From Bacteroidota bacterium (GTDB taxonomy: Bacteria > Bacteroidota > Bacteroidia > Cytophagales > Cyclobacteriaceae): 64,000 nt of DNA. The notes beneath the pieces were generated by a model. That model was not told where the DNA came from. It searched no databases and saw nothing but the letters and a program-made list of their open reading frames with translations. Both the position numbers and the translations under genes were made by a program. Below are positions 33,989 to 44,000 of the stretch, one piece after another; the first letter of the stretch is position 1, and each line of letters begins with the position of its first letter. The stretch is taken from NCBI GenBank assembly GCA_016191555.1, contig JACPVX010000025.1, forward strand, positions 16,616 through 80,615, given 5' to 3'.

Positions 33989-34528
33989 ATTCCCTTCTTC
34001 CGATTGCTTAATCTGTTCGTCTAAAATTTTATCGATGATGGCTAGTTGGCGCTCGTCAATTTTTTGGTTTACGCGGGCTTGCTTTTTCATGAAGCGAAAC
34101 ATGGCGTTCTTCTTGATTTCGTAAGCGATAAACACAGTATACTTTTTCTCTTTCTCATTATAGAATTTTTTCTCGCCTACTTTTCGAATGTCGGCCAGAT
34201 CCGTATTCATGACTTCGCGTGCCAAGCTTTGAAACTTCTCTGCTACATCTGCACCACGTTCATTTTCTGTTTGACCTTGGTAATTATCGGCTACTTGTTT
34301 CATGGTGGTATTTACTTGACCGGCCAAGTAGGTTTTAGCTTCGATATCGGCTTTACCGCGGGCAATATTATCGGATGAGCTTTCTCCCTTGCCGGTAGCA
34401 CGAAAGAAACGATTATTGGATTCATAGGCATTGCCGGAGAAGGGCTCGCTTACTTTTTTTCCGAAAGGACTGTTGGCGCATGAGCTGGCGATTAGGGCAA
34501 TTGCAATGGTGATAAGTGCGTTTTTCAT
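33986..34528 (-). CDS. LPP20-like lipoprotein
   Basis: 180 residues. Signal peptide with lipobox ending at Cys17 (ALIASSC). The mature chain contains FFRATGKGESSSDNIARGKA and DIEAKTYLAGQVNTTMKQVA, followed by NEKEKKYTVFIAYEIKKNAM, the pattern of the LPP20 family (named for a Helicobacter surface lipoprotein), where each repeat has one helix packed on a sheet. The function is unknown; an envelope location is expected. Its stop codon is the last part of the adjacent repeat element. Confidence 0.75.
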   Translation of the reverse strand: MKNALITIAIALIASSCANSPFGKKVSEPFSGNAYESNNRFFRATGKGESSSDNIARGKADIEAKTYLAGQVNTTMKQVADNYQGQTENERGADVAEKFQSLAREVMNTDLADIRKVGEKKFYNEKEKKYTVFIAYEIKKNAMFRFMKKQARVNQKIDERQLAIIDKILDEQIKQSEEGN

Positions 34529-34681
34529 AGTGTTGACTTTAAATCTAATTCAAATTAAGGAAAAATTGTGCCAGAAATGCCAAACGAGCTTAGACTCTTC
34601 AAAGAAAGTAGCCAATCCATTCATATACTTCTTTTTTGTATCGTTAAAGACAGTTAATTTTAATAATTCAATGATTATTCT

Positions 34682-34918
34682 ATGAGAGGATCAGTTGCGT
34701 TGCGAAATCAAACAAAAAAAATTATTGATCAGGCAGACATCAAAACTGTGAGAATGGTTTTTGCTATGCTCGAAGCTGAAAAGGAAAATGACTGGTGGGA
34801 TACTTTAGATTCGAAAGAACGGGCTTCTATTGAAAAGGGGATGAAAGATGCAGAAGAAGGACGCGTTTATTCTCATGAGGCCGTGATGAAAAAGGTCAAG
34901 AAATGGCGACTGAAATAA
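34682..34918 (+). CDS. Putative antitoxin of a type II toxin-antitoxin pair
   Basis: 78 residues, small and acidic to neutral, with a mid-chain ENDWWDTLDSKERASIEKGM and the segment DAEEGRVYSHEAVMKKVKKW that is common at the C-terminus of RelB-like or addiction-module antitoxins in Bacteroidota. The N-terminal part should bind DNA but no clear helix-turn-helix or ribbon motif can be assigned by eye. It overlaps the toxin gene by 16 bases, the usual order of antitoxin first. Assignment rests mainly on this context and the C-terminal pattern. Confidence 0.78.
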   Translation: MRGSVALRNQTKKIIDQADIKTVRMVFAMLEAEKENDWWDTLDSKERASIEKGMKDAEEGRVYSHEAVMKKVKKWRLK

Positions 34919-35205
34919 TTTGGTCAAAAGAAGCCTTTGTTACTTATTTTAGCAATATTCAATATTTGCAAATTCATTGGTCTTCTAAAGAAATAGATCG
35001 GTTTATAAAACAAGCCGATTATGTAATAAGCCGCATTCAAGAACACCCACAATCGTTTAGCCCATCCCCAAAGAGTAAATCCATTCGCAGGGCTAGGATC
35101 AATAAGTACATCACACTATACTATCGATTCCAAATGCAAAAGAGGAGAATCGTATTACTCTCATTTTGGAACACTCGCCAAAATCCTGAAAAACTACAAT
35201 TTTGA
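34903..35205 (+). CDS. RelE/ParE family toxin
   Basis: 100 residues with the RelE/ParE plan: IIWSKEAFVTYFSNIQYLQI at the N-terminus, a helical hairpin with ADYVISRIQEHPQSFS, then ARINKYITLYYRFQMQKRRI and the final strand LSFWNTRQNPEKL. The FWNTRQNPEKL ending is typical for ParE-like toxins of this phylum. Such proteins inhibit gyrase (ParE) or cleave ribosome-bound mRNA (RelE); which activity applies cannot be decided here. It overlaps the antitoxin by 16 bases, and its 3' end overlaps that of the opposing methyltransferase gene by 12 bases. Confidence 0.85.
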   Translation: MATEIIWSKEAFVTYFSNIQYLQIHWSSKEIDRFIKQADYVISRIQEHPQSFSPSPKSKSIRRARINKYITLYYRFQMQKRRIVLLSFWNTRQNPEKLQF

Positions 35206-35907
35206 TTGAACAATCAATTGCCATCGAAATGCCCACTTCCATTTTAACTGATAGTTGGTAATCCCTGCTTTGGTTAAAATATCTTTCAGTTCTTTTTTAG
35301 TAAAAGCCCGTTGTACAGAAAGGGGCGCATCAAATTTTACCATGGCCGATTTGGAAAACAGCTGCGTGAGCCATTTGATGGAGTAATATGCGAGTGGATG
35401 GCGATGAATGTCGTTTACGATAATTCCTATTGTGGTTTGTCGATGCAGTGACTTGAAAACAGCTACCAATTGGTCTTCGGTAAAGTGATGGAGAAACAAA
35501 GTACACAGAACGATGTCAAATTTTCGTTTACGAAATTCATCTGAAAAAATATTTACTGCCTCGAAGGTGATGTTATGAAATTTAGAGGAATGTGTTTTTG
35601 CGAATTCAATGATATTTGGGTTGGCATCGATGCCCAACAATTTTAACGGACGGTTTTCCTGAGTCGCTTTTTTTGCTATCAAACGCAACATCTCTCCACT
35701 GCCACAACCTAAATCGGCAATGGATATTGCTTGATCTTTGCTACGATTTTTTAAAACTTTCTTGAGCGCATGTAATGTCACCGCATTTCCACCGAGCCAT
35801 TGGTTGATAAAATCCAATTCGCGTAGCGTTTGATCAACCACTTCGCCCCGGCAGTCCAGGTCATCCATGATTTCAATGTCAGAAGAGCGATTGAGTAATG
35901 ATGCCAT
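35194..35907 (-). CDS. Class I SAM-dependent methyltransferase
   Basis: 237 residues. The SAM-binding motif I is ISIADLGCGSGEMLRLI (about residues 61-77), motif II is LKLLGIDANPNIIEFAKTHS, and FDIVLCTLFLHHFTEDQLVA is the post-motif region. A C-terminal segment rich in basic residues follows. It starts 6 bases after the type III PKS stop, so it is translated from the same mRNA and probably methylates the polyketide product. Small-molecule methyltransferases of this kind commonly act on phenolic hydroxyls or ring carbons; the position is unknown. Confidence 0.88.
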   Translation of the reverse strand: MASLLNRSSDIEIMDDLDCRGEVVDQTLRELDFINQWLGGNAVTLHALKKVLKNRSKDQAISIADLGCGSGEMLRLIAKKATQENRPLKLLGIDANPNIIEFAKTHSSKFHNITFEAVNIFSDEFRKRKFDIVLCTLFLHHFTEDQLVAVFKSLHRQTTIGIIVNDIHRHPLAYYSIKWLTQLFSKSAMVKFDAPLSVQRAFTKKELKDILTKAGITNYQLKWKWAFRWQLIVQSKL

Positions 35908-35913
35908 TAATTA

Positions 35914-37014
35914 TTACTTATGATTTACAACTTCTAGTACCATGCTTTCCAATGTAAGTCCCGGGCCAAAAGCAAAACTTAAAACTCTCTTACCCGCATC
36001 ATATGGCTGAAGTGTGGAGGCAAGTTCATGCAACACAAACAAAACAGTAGGCGATGACATATTGCCGTATTTCTTTAACACTTGATAGGCAAATTGATTT
36101 TGCTCTTTGCTCACAGCTAATTCTGTTTCAATTGCTTCTAAAATTTTTTTCCCTCCCGGATGGATCGCAAAAAGGGATATATCTGATAATTGAAAATTGA
36201 TTTTTTCGAGTAGTGAGGCTGTTAGTTTTTTGATTCCTCCTTTAATTACATCGGGCACGTAAGATGAAAGCCTCATCTCAAACCCGAAATCCCCAATTGA
36301 CCATGCCATGTCGTGTTCTCCGGATGTAGCAATATCACAAAAGAAGCTGAGTGGCTTTAAATTAATCCCCTCTCTTGGTTGCGCTTCTATCAACAGAGCA
36401 GCGGATCCATCGGCAAACAACGAATTGGCAAGCAGGTTGTCTTCCGTTGCTTCGCGCTGAAAGTGAATGCTACACAGCTCTACGCAAACCACTAGCACTT
36501 TTGCCTGAGGATTTTGATCGCAAAAAGAATGCGCCAACTTCAACGCATTAAAGGCCGCATAGCAACCCATGAAGTTTATACAGGTTCTTTCAATGGATGA
36601 TTTTAATCCAAGGACTTTTACCAAATCAATGTCGAGGCCTGGGGCATACATACCGGTGCAACTGACCACTACTAAATGGGTAATTTCGGATCGCTTTAAA
36701 TCAGCCACCCGCGACAAACATTTTTCTGCAGAAGATGCGGCTAAGTGAATAGCATGCTTTTGAAACAATTCGGATCGCTGTTTGGTACCAGGAAAGACGT
36801 CACTTGTGTTAGAATAAAACTCAAAGTGTTCTGTTTTGCTATAATCGTTTAAAACAGAGTACCGCGTTTCGATGCCACTCATGCGGTGCAAGGCTCGCAG
36901 CTTGCGCTCATCGTCTTCGGAGAGTTTCATGGCCTTGACCATGAAGTTGGCAATTGTGCTTTGTTCAATTTTATGCTCAGGATTTGCAATGCCAATGGAT
37001 GTGATGTTACTCAT
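35914..37014 (-). CDS. Type III polyketide synthase (chalcone synthase-like)
   Basis: 366 residues. The catalytic triad of the chalcone/stilbene synthase fold is intact: Cys151 in NFMGCYAAFNALKL, His285 in LFAIHPGGKKILEAIE and Asn318 in YGNMSSPTVLFVL. LVVVSCTGMYAPGLDIDLV is a further family motif. These homodimers extend a CoA-linked or ACP-linked starter with malonyl-CoA and cyclise the chain to resorcinols, pyrones or quinols. The gene is followed by a methyltransferase and faces a divergent UbiA prenyltransferase, so a methylated, prenylated phenolic lipid is a reasonable inference. Starter and product are unknown. Confidence 0.93.
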   Translation of the reverse strand: MSNITSIGIANPEHKIEQSTIANFMVKAMKLSEDDERKLRALHRMSGIETRYSVLNDYSKTEHFEFYSNTSDVFPGTKQRSELFQKHAIHLAASSAEKCLSRVADLKRSEITHLVVVSCTGMYAPGLDIDLVKVLGLKSSIERTCINFMGCYAAFNALKLAHSFCDQNPQAKVLVVCVELCSIHFQREATEDNLLANSLFADGSAALLIEAQPREGINLKPLSFFCDIATSGEHDMAWSIGDFGFEMRLSSYVPDVIKGGIKKLTASLLEKINFQLSDISLFAIHPGGKKILEAIETELAVSKEQNQFAYQVLKKYGNMSSPTVLFVLHELASTLQPYDAGKRVLSFAFGPGLTLESMVLEVVNHK

Positions 37015-37057
37015 AGTTCAAGTATAACAAAATTCCATCGCCAATGATTTACAAAAG

Positions 37058-37091
37058 TTTGAGATGAATTGAAATCAAAGAACTATTTTTA
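37058..37091 (+). promoter_or_regulatory. Candidate promoter TTTG-N22-TATTTTTA for the UbiA gene
   Basis: TTTG (37058-37061) is followed after 22 bases by TATTTTTA (37084-37091), seven of eight matches to TAnnTTTG. It ends only 3 bases before the ATG at 37095, so a transcript from it would be leaderless. A one-mismatch box TATACTTG on the minus strand (37019-37026) could serve the PKS gene from the same 80-base divergent region. Confidence 0.3.
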
Positions 37092-37094
37092 AGT

Positions 37095-37988
37095 ATGAAG
37101 TATTTCTCCTCCATTTTTCTACACCTGCGTATTCCCTTTTCATTTTTTCTGATGCCGGTTTATCTCTTTGCGTTGGCCATTTCGCCCAACTTTGCAGAAA
37201 GCAGACTGATTTGGTCGTTTATTATTATTCACTTATTACTTTATCCGGCCAGCAACGCCTACAACAGTTATTTTGATAAAGATGAAAATAGTATTGGAGG
37301 TTTGAAGAACCCACCTCCGGTTAACAAGGGTTTGTATTTTACTTCATTGGGTTTTGATTTATTGGCAATCGTTCTAGGGTACATTCAAATCAACGCCTTA
37401 TTTGCCATCATGCTGTTGATTTATGGTGTTGTTTCCAAGGCATACAGCCATCCTTCCATTCGCTTGAAAAAATATCCCATTGCCGGTTGGCTGACCATTG
37501 GGGTATTTCAAGGGTTCTTCACTTTTTTAATGTGCTATGTTGGCATCAATGGTTTTGAATTAAGTAATCTTGCGCAAGCCAAAGTATTAATTCCCGCCTT
37601 GTTAACCAGCATTATGTTGTGGGGCAACTACCCGATGACGCAAGTCTATCAACATGAAGAGGACACTAAGCATGGAGATAGAACCATCAGTTTAATGCTC
37701 GGCATACGAGGTACTTTTGTTTTTGTTCAAGCTTTGTTTGCGGTCGCTACCATTTGCTTTGTCATTTATTTCAATCAGTTTCATACACTCCAAGTAGCTT
37801 ATGCATTTTTAGTGGCGTTGGCCCCGGTGGTAATCTTTTTTATGTATTGGTTTTATTTGGTTTGGAAGGACTCCACACAGGCCAATTTTGGCTACACCAT
37901 GTGGCTCAATTTTATCTCCTCTTGCTGTTTAAATGGATTTTTCGCTTACCTCTGGGTAGCCACCAGCCATTTAGATCAGTATTTCTAA
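37095..37988 (+). CDS. UbiA family prenyltransferase
   Basis: 297 residues, a polytopic membrane protein with eight or nine hydrophobic segments. The first Asp-rich motif is N57-x-x-x-D61-x-D63 within SNAYNSYFDKDENSIGG, and the second is in YQHEEDTKHGDRTISLML. These bind the magnesium-diphosphate of an isoprenyl donor, and the enzyme joins the prenyl chain to an aromatic or quinone ring. MenA, UbiA and chlorophyll synthase belong to the same family. Because it is divergent from a type III PKS, the acceptor may be the PKS product rather than a respiratory quinone precursor. This is inference. Confidence 0.85.
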   Translation: MKYFSSIFLHLRIPFSFFLMPVYLFALAISPNFAESRLIWSFIIIHLLLYPASNAYNSYFDKDENSIGGLKNPPPVNKGLYFTSLGFDLLAIVLGYIQINALFAIMLLIYGVVSKAYSHPSIRLKKYPIAGWLTIGVFQGFFTFLMCYVGINGFELSNLAQAKVLIPALLTSIMLWGNYPMTQVYQHEEDTKHGDRTISLMLGIRGTFVFVQALFAVATICFVIYFNQFHTLQVAYAFLVALAPVVIFFMYWFYLVWKDSTQANFGYTMWLNFISSCCLNGFFAYLWVATSHLDQYF

Positions 37989-38025
37989 CAAATCAACAAC
38001 TTAGAGTCAACCGATTAAATGTCAG

Positions 38026-38052
38026 TTGATTAAGAAATTTTGTTTAGCTTTG
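38026..38052 (+). promoter_or_regulatory. Candidate promoter TTG-N16-TAGCTTTG
   Basis: A TTG (38026-38028) and an exact TAnnTTTG box (38045-38052), with 21 bases to the ATG of the giant modular protein gene. It is one of the clearest promoter matches in the window. Confidence 0.5.
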
Positions 38053-38073
38053 TTATCCCCTAAAACCTAAATT

Positions 38074-41000
38074 ATGAAACAGCTCCCCCTTTGGCTGCTT
38101 TTAGTACTTATTTCTTGCCCTTTTCTATCAAAAAGCCAATCTCCCGGTGGCGTTAGTACCAATCTAAAAACATGGGTAAAAGGTGACGTAGGTGTTACTG
38201 GCACCACTAATGTAAGCTTATGGGCAGACCAAAGCGGCCTGGGAAATAACTTTTCGCAGGGCACAGTAGCCAATCAACCGGCCTTGGTTACAAGTGATAT
38301 TAACGGCCATTCTACCATCAGCTTTTCAGGAAGCACAACCATTATGACCCCTGGTGCGGCTGTGGCTAATTTGAATACAACCGTATTTACCGTTGCGTTG
38401 CCCAATGTAAATTCAAATTGGCGAACGATGTTTCGTGGCACCACGGCTGATCACCCATTAATTGTTCAATCAGGAGGCACTACATTAGGCTATTATGACA
38501 ACGATAATGGTGGTTTGCAATCGAGCGGTTTTACATGGCTTCAAAATGAGATAGCGGTTGTGGGTCTAGAAATGCGAGCAGGCGATGTGAACTTTCGTAA
38601 AAATGGGGTGCAAGGTTCGTCTACTGCTACCATCAATTTGGCAGGACTTAGCTTGAACTTTTTCGGTAACTATCAAGGCAACAATCAACCTTTTGGAAGA
38701 ATTGCCGAAACAATTATTTATAATTCTGCCACAGCTCTAACAACCACTGAAAAGGAAAAGATAGAGAGTTATTTGGCAATCAAATATGGCCTGACATTAG
38801 CGCACAATTATTTGGCTAGTGATGGATCAGTGTTGTGGGATGTGACCACCAATGCAGGCTTCAATAACAACATCACGGGTGTTGGCCGCGATGATGCTTC
38901 TGCCTTAGACCAACAAGCTTCTAGCAGCATCAACGCGACAGGTTCTTTGCGAATGGACGAAGGAGGTGCTTTTGCCAGCGATTTGAATTTTATCCTGTGG
39001 GGCGATAACGGCTCTTCTGGCACGAACGCGAATGTGGCTTCACCTTATTTTTTTAGGTCTTCTAAAATTTGGCGCGCTGCGGTAAAAGGTACTCCCGGCA
39101 ATGTCACCTTCTCAGTCAATCTCCAAACTATTGGATTTCCCGTTACCGCTTCGGCAAGTGACTATGTTCTATTGAAGGATACAGATACAGATTTTTCGTC
39201 TGGGGCAACTACCCACACAACAGGTGCTAGTTTAGTTGGCAATACGTTGACTTTTACAGGAGTGAGTTTTACCAATGGAGATTACTTCACAATTGCGGCT
39301 GCTAATGCAGGGTTACCGGGTGGAGTAGCGGGGCCAATATTTTGGGTAAAGGGTGACGTGGGAGTTACCGGAACCACCGATGTAAGCAATTGGGCCGATC
39401 AAAGTGGATCTTCCACCAATGCCACTCAAGCTACTCTTGCTAATCAGCCATCACAGCTTACAAATGATCTGAACTTTCATTCGACAATTGATTTCTCTGG
39501 CACAACTGATTTCTTCTCCATCACGAATGCACCGGCCAATTTAAACTCAACCGTTTTTACGGTAGCTGTGCCACGTGTAAACTCTAACTGGCGCACGATG
39601 TTTAGAGGAACGGCTAGTGATCATCCGTTGATTATCCAAAGTGGAGGTACTGGACTTGGTTATTATGATGGCGATAATCTCGGATTTAAATCCAGTGGTT
39701 TCACGTGGCTACAAAACGAAGCTGCATTGGTTGGTTTAGAAATGAAAGCTGGCGATGTGAATTTCCGAAAAAACGGTGTGCAAGGAGCTTCCATAGCAAC
39801 GATCAATTTAGCCGGATTGAATCTCAACTCATTTGGAAATTATACTACCAACAGTCAGCAATTTGGACGTATTGCCGAAACCATTATCTACAATTCCGTA
39901 ACACCTCTTACGGCTACTGAGAAAGAAAAAATTGAATCGTACCTAGCCATAAAATACGGCATTACTTTATCACACAACTACCTCGCCAGCGATGGCACCG
40001 TTCTATGGGATGTAACTGCCAATGCAACGTATAATAACAATGTAACGGGTGTCGGTAGAGATGATCTTTCATCATTGGATCAGCAGAAGTCGCTGAGTAT
40101 AAATGCGGCCGGATCGGTTACACTCGACAAGGCAGCATCGTTCCCTACCGACAAGAGTTTTATTGTGTTTGGCGATGACGCAGGCGCAGGCTCCAGTTCG
40201 AATGTGGCTAATACCTATTCCGCCCGTGCCACCAGAATTTGGAAAACAGCTGTGACAGGCGTACCGGGCTCGGTCAATTTCAGTATTAATCTTCAAACCA
40301 TCGGATTCCCAAATACGGGTACCGCCACTGATTATGTGGTGTTAAAAGATACCGACACAGATTTTAGTACAGGAGCCACCGCACACTCCACAGGAGCTGC
40401 TTTAGTAGGAAATACGTTGTCATTTACCGGTGTAACTTTTAATGATGGTGAGTTCTTCACCATTGCAGCTGCTAATGTTTCATTGCCTGGAGGTATTGCG
40501 GGTAATCTAACGGTATGGTTAAAATCAAATAATGGTTTGGAAAAAGCAGGCAATGTAGCTGCATCAAATGGCGATGCCGTGGTTCGCTGGGTAGATCAAA
40601 GTGGATTCGGTAGAAATTATACCGCTGTTGCCGGTCCGACCCTGCAATCCAATACACTTAACTTTAACCCATCAGCTGAAATTTTGGCGGGTGGTTTTGA
40701 TGCTCCTGTAGGTTCGGAATTATCCAACGACTGGACAGTGTTTTTTATCTCACAAAAATTAGCTTCTGATAACAACGGACGATTATTTGATGGACACACC
40801 GGAAATTTTTTGTGGGCGCACTGGAACGTCTACACCAACAGCATTTACTTGAATGCAAATCCGGCTAACCATAATACCGGGGTGGCGACAACGGTGGGCA
40901 TTCAAAATTTACATTTACATTCTTATAAGCGAGAATCTGCGGGCGGCACTTTGGAAGCGCGAGCTGACGGATCGTTGTTGAACACTTTTGGTTCGAGCAA

Positions 41001-44000
41001 TAGTGCTAACGGTATCCGCATCGATATCAACGCAGGACAATTTGCAGCTTCGGAAAGTTCAAACTCTCGTGTAGGTGAGATGATTATTTACAACTCAGCA
41101 TTAGCATCTACCGATGTAAATAAAATTGAAAGTTATCTCGGTATTAAATATGGTATTACGCTTACGCATGATTATGTAGCAACGAATGGTGCTACACTTT
41201 GGAATGTAACAACCAATGCAGGATTTAATAATAACATAACTGGTATCGGGCGTGATGATGAAGCCGGATTAAATCAGCCAAAATCATTAAGCATGAATGC
41301 GACCGGATCGGTAACCCTTGATAAGGGCGGTGCATTTGCAACGAATAAGGATTTTATTTTGTGGGGTGATAATGGATTGACTGGAACAAACGCTAACATT
41401 CCGGCAGTGTATTCAGCGCGTAGCAATAAGATTTGGAAAACACAATTAAACGGAACGCCAGGAGCCGTTGACTTTAGTGTTAATCTTTTAACGATGGGAT
41501 TCCCAAATTCTGGCAATGCAGCAAGCTACGTATTGCTAAAAGATACAGACACCGATTTCAGCACAGGTGCTACAGTACATAGTGCAGGAGCTTCCATCGT
41601 TGGAAATACATTATCATTTACAGGCGTAACTTTTAATGACGGAGAGTTTTTTACAATAGCAGCATCTAACCTTGTTTTGCCTGGAGGAATTGCCGGAACG
41701 GTATTTTGGGTGAAAGGTGATGTAGGAGTAACCGTGACAACAGATGTCAGCAATTGGGCTGATCAAAGTGGAATTGGGAACGATGCTTTTCAGAACAATG
41801 CGGCCAATCAGCCTTCTTTATTAGCTAATGCTATCAATTTTCATTCTGCCATTGATTTTTCTGGAAGTACCGATATCATGACACCCATTACAGCACCTAC
41901 TAACTTAAATACAACTGTATTTACGGTTGCGGTGCCAAATGTAAATTCAAATTGGAGAACGATGTTCCGTGGAACTGTTGCTGATCATCCGCTGATTGTT
42001 GAATCAGGAGGCACGCGCTTAGGCTATTACGACAACGACAATGTTGGTTTCAAAGTTTCTGGCTTTACCTGGCTGCAAAATGAAACGGCAATGGTTGCCT
42101 TAGAGATGCGCACAGGAGATGTCAACTTTCGGAAAAACGGATCGCAAGGTGCATCCATAGGCACAATCAATTTGGCAGGTTTGAATCTAAACAACTTTGG
42201 AAATATTCAAGGTGGGTCACAACCATTTGGTAAAATAGCAGAGACTATTATTTTCAATACGACATCTCCTTTAACAACTACAGAAAAGGAAAAGATCGAA
42301 AGTTATTTGGGCGTGAAATATGGCCTCACATTAACTCATAACTACATCGCTGGAGATGCTTCAATTTATTGGGATCTTACTGCTAATACGGGATATAATA
42401 ATAATATTACTGGCGTTGGCCGCGATGATGTATCGGGGTTGGATCAACGTAAATCCAAGAGCTCGAATAGTGGTTCTGTTTTGACGTTAGAAAAAACATC
42501 GTCATTTACATCGAATAAAGATTTCTGGATCGCGGGAGATGACGGAGGTTCTTTAGGAGCCTCTACTACTAATACACACCCTTCTTATCCGATGCGTGTT
42601 ACTCGGATCTGGAAAGCAGATTTAAATGGAGCTCCGGGGGTAGTTGATATCAGTTTTGATTTGGGAACAGGAATCTATAATAGTGGTTTGGTGGCTGATT
42701 ATGCTCTGCTCTTCAAAACAGGCGATACGGATTTTAGTACGGGAGCAACAGCCTATACAGCCGGTGCTAGTATTGTATCGAACGTAATCACGTTTACAAA
42801 TGTGCCAATTGCTGATGGAGATTTCTTTACACTTGCATTGCCTCGTGTAGTCGCTCCGGGTGGAGTAATCAATGGTTTGAATGTATGGCTAAAGGCCAAT
42901 GCAGGTGTTTATTCGGATGCTGGAGTTACTGCGGCAACTGATGGGGGTAATGTGCAGCGTTGGGGTGATCAAACTACACTATCGAATCATGCTTCAAATA
43001 CAGGTACCCCTGTATGGAATTCTTCTAACAACCTGATCAACTACAACCCAACCGTTTATTATGACGGTGTGAGCGGTCATAACTTGACATATAATCCTAC
43101 TAATCAATACACTGTTATTACGATGGGCAGAATGGAGGGTACGCAGAACAAGAGAATGTTTGCCAGCCGATCTGGTAACGTATTGCTTGGCACTTGGAAT
43201 GGCCGAGAAGATGTTTTGTATCTGGACGCCAACCCCAGCTTGCTCACTGGCCTTGCGGCCAGTACTAATCCCAAATTGTACGCCACCACACGAGCAACCT
43301 CTGGCGTTTATCAGTTTTTGCGAAATGGATTAACACTTTATTCTGGAGCATCGTCATTTAATTCAACGGTTCGGTTAGCCATAGCAAACGGAGGTGCATC
43401 CGGAATAGGCGAAGCAAGTAAGGCTTATGTTTCAGAAGTCATTCAATACGATCGTGATTTGTCAGCGGTAGAATTGAATAGAGTTAATTCATATATGGCT
43501 ATCAAATATGGTGTAACACTTGATCAAACAACTCCTGCCAACTATGTTTCAGCTAACGGCACTGTTGTGTGGGATGGTACCGTTAACTCAGGATACAAAT
43601 ACAACATTGCAGGTATTGGTCGCGATGATGCTTCTGGCTTAAGTCAGCCGAAATCAAAAAGTATTAATATAGGTGCTCCAGTCATTGTAGATAAAGGTGG
43701 AGCATTTGGAACCGATTTGGATTTTATGGTATGGGGTAGCAACAGCGCATATTTAACACCAACCAATGTCAATGCACATCCGTCTTATCCGTATCGTGTT
43801 GGGAAAATTTGGAAAGTCGATGTTTCGGGTACACCAGGAACTGTCTCAGTGAGCTTTGATCTGAGTGCCGGTATTTACAATACCAACAACCCGACTGACT
43901 ACGCATTGCTTATTAAAAATGCCGATAACAACTTCAGCACAGGTGCAACCGCGCATACTACCGGTGCAGCGTTTAATGGAACCATCCTCACATTCACGGG

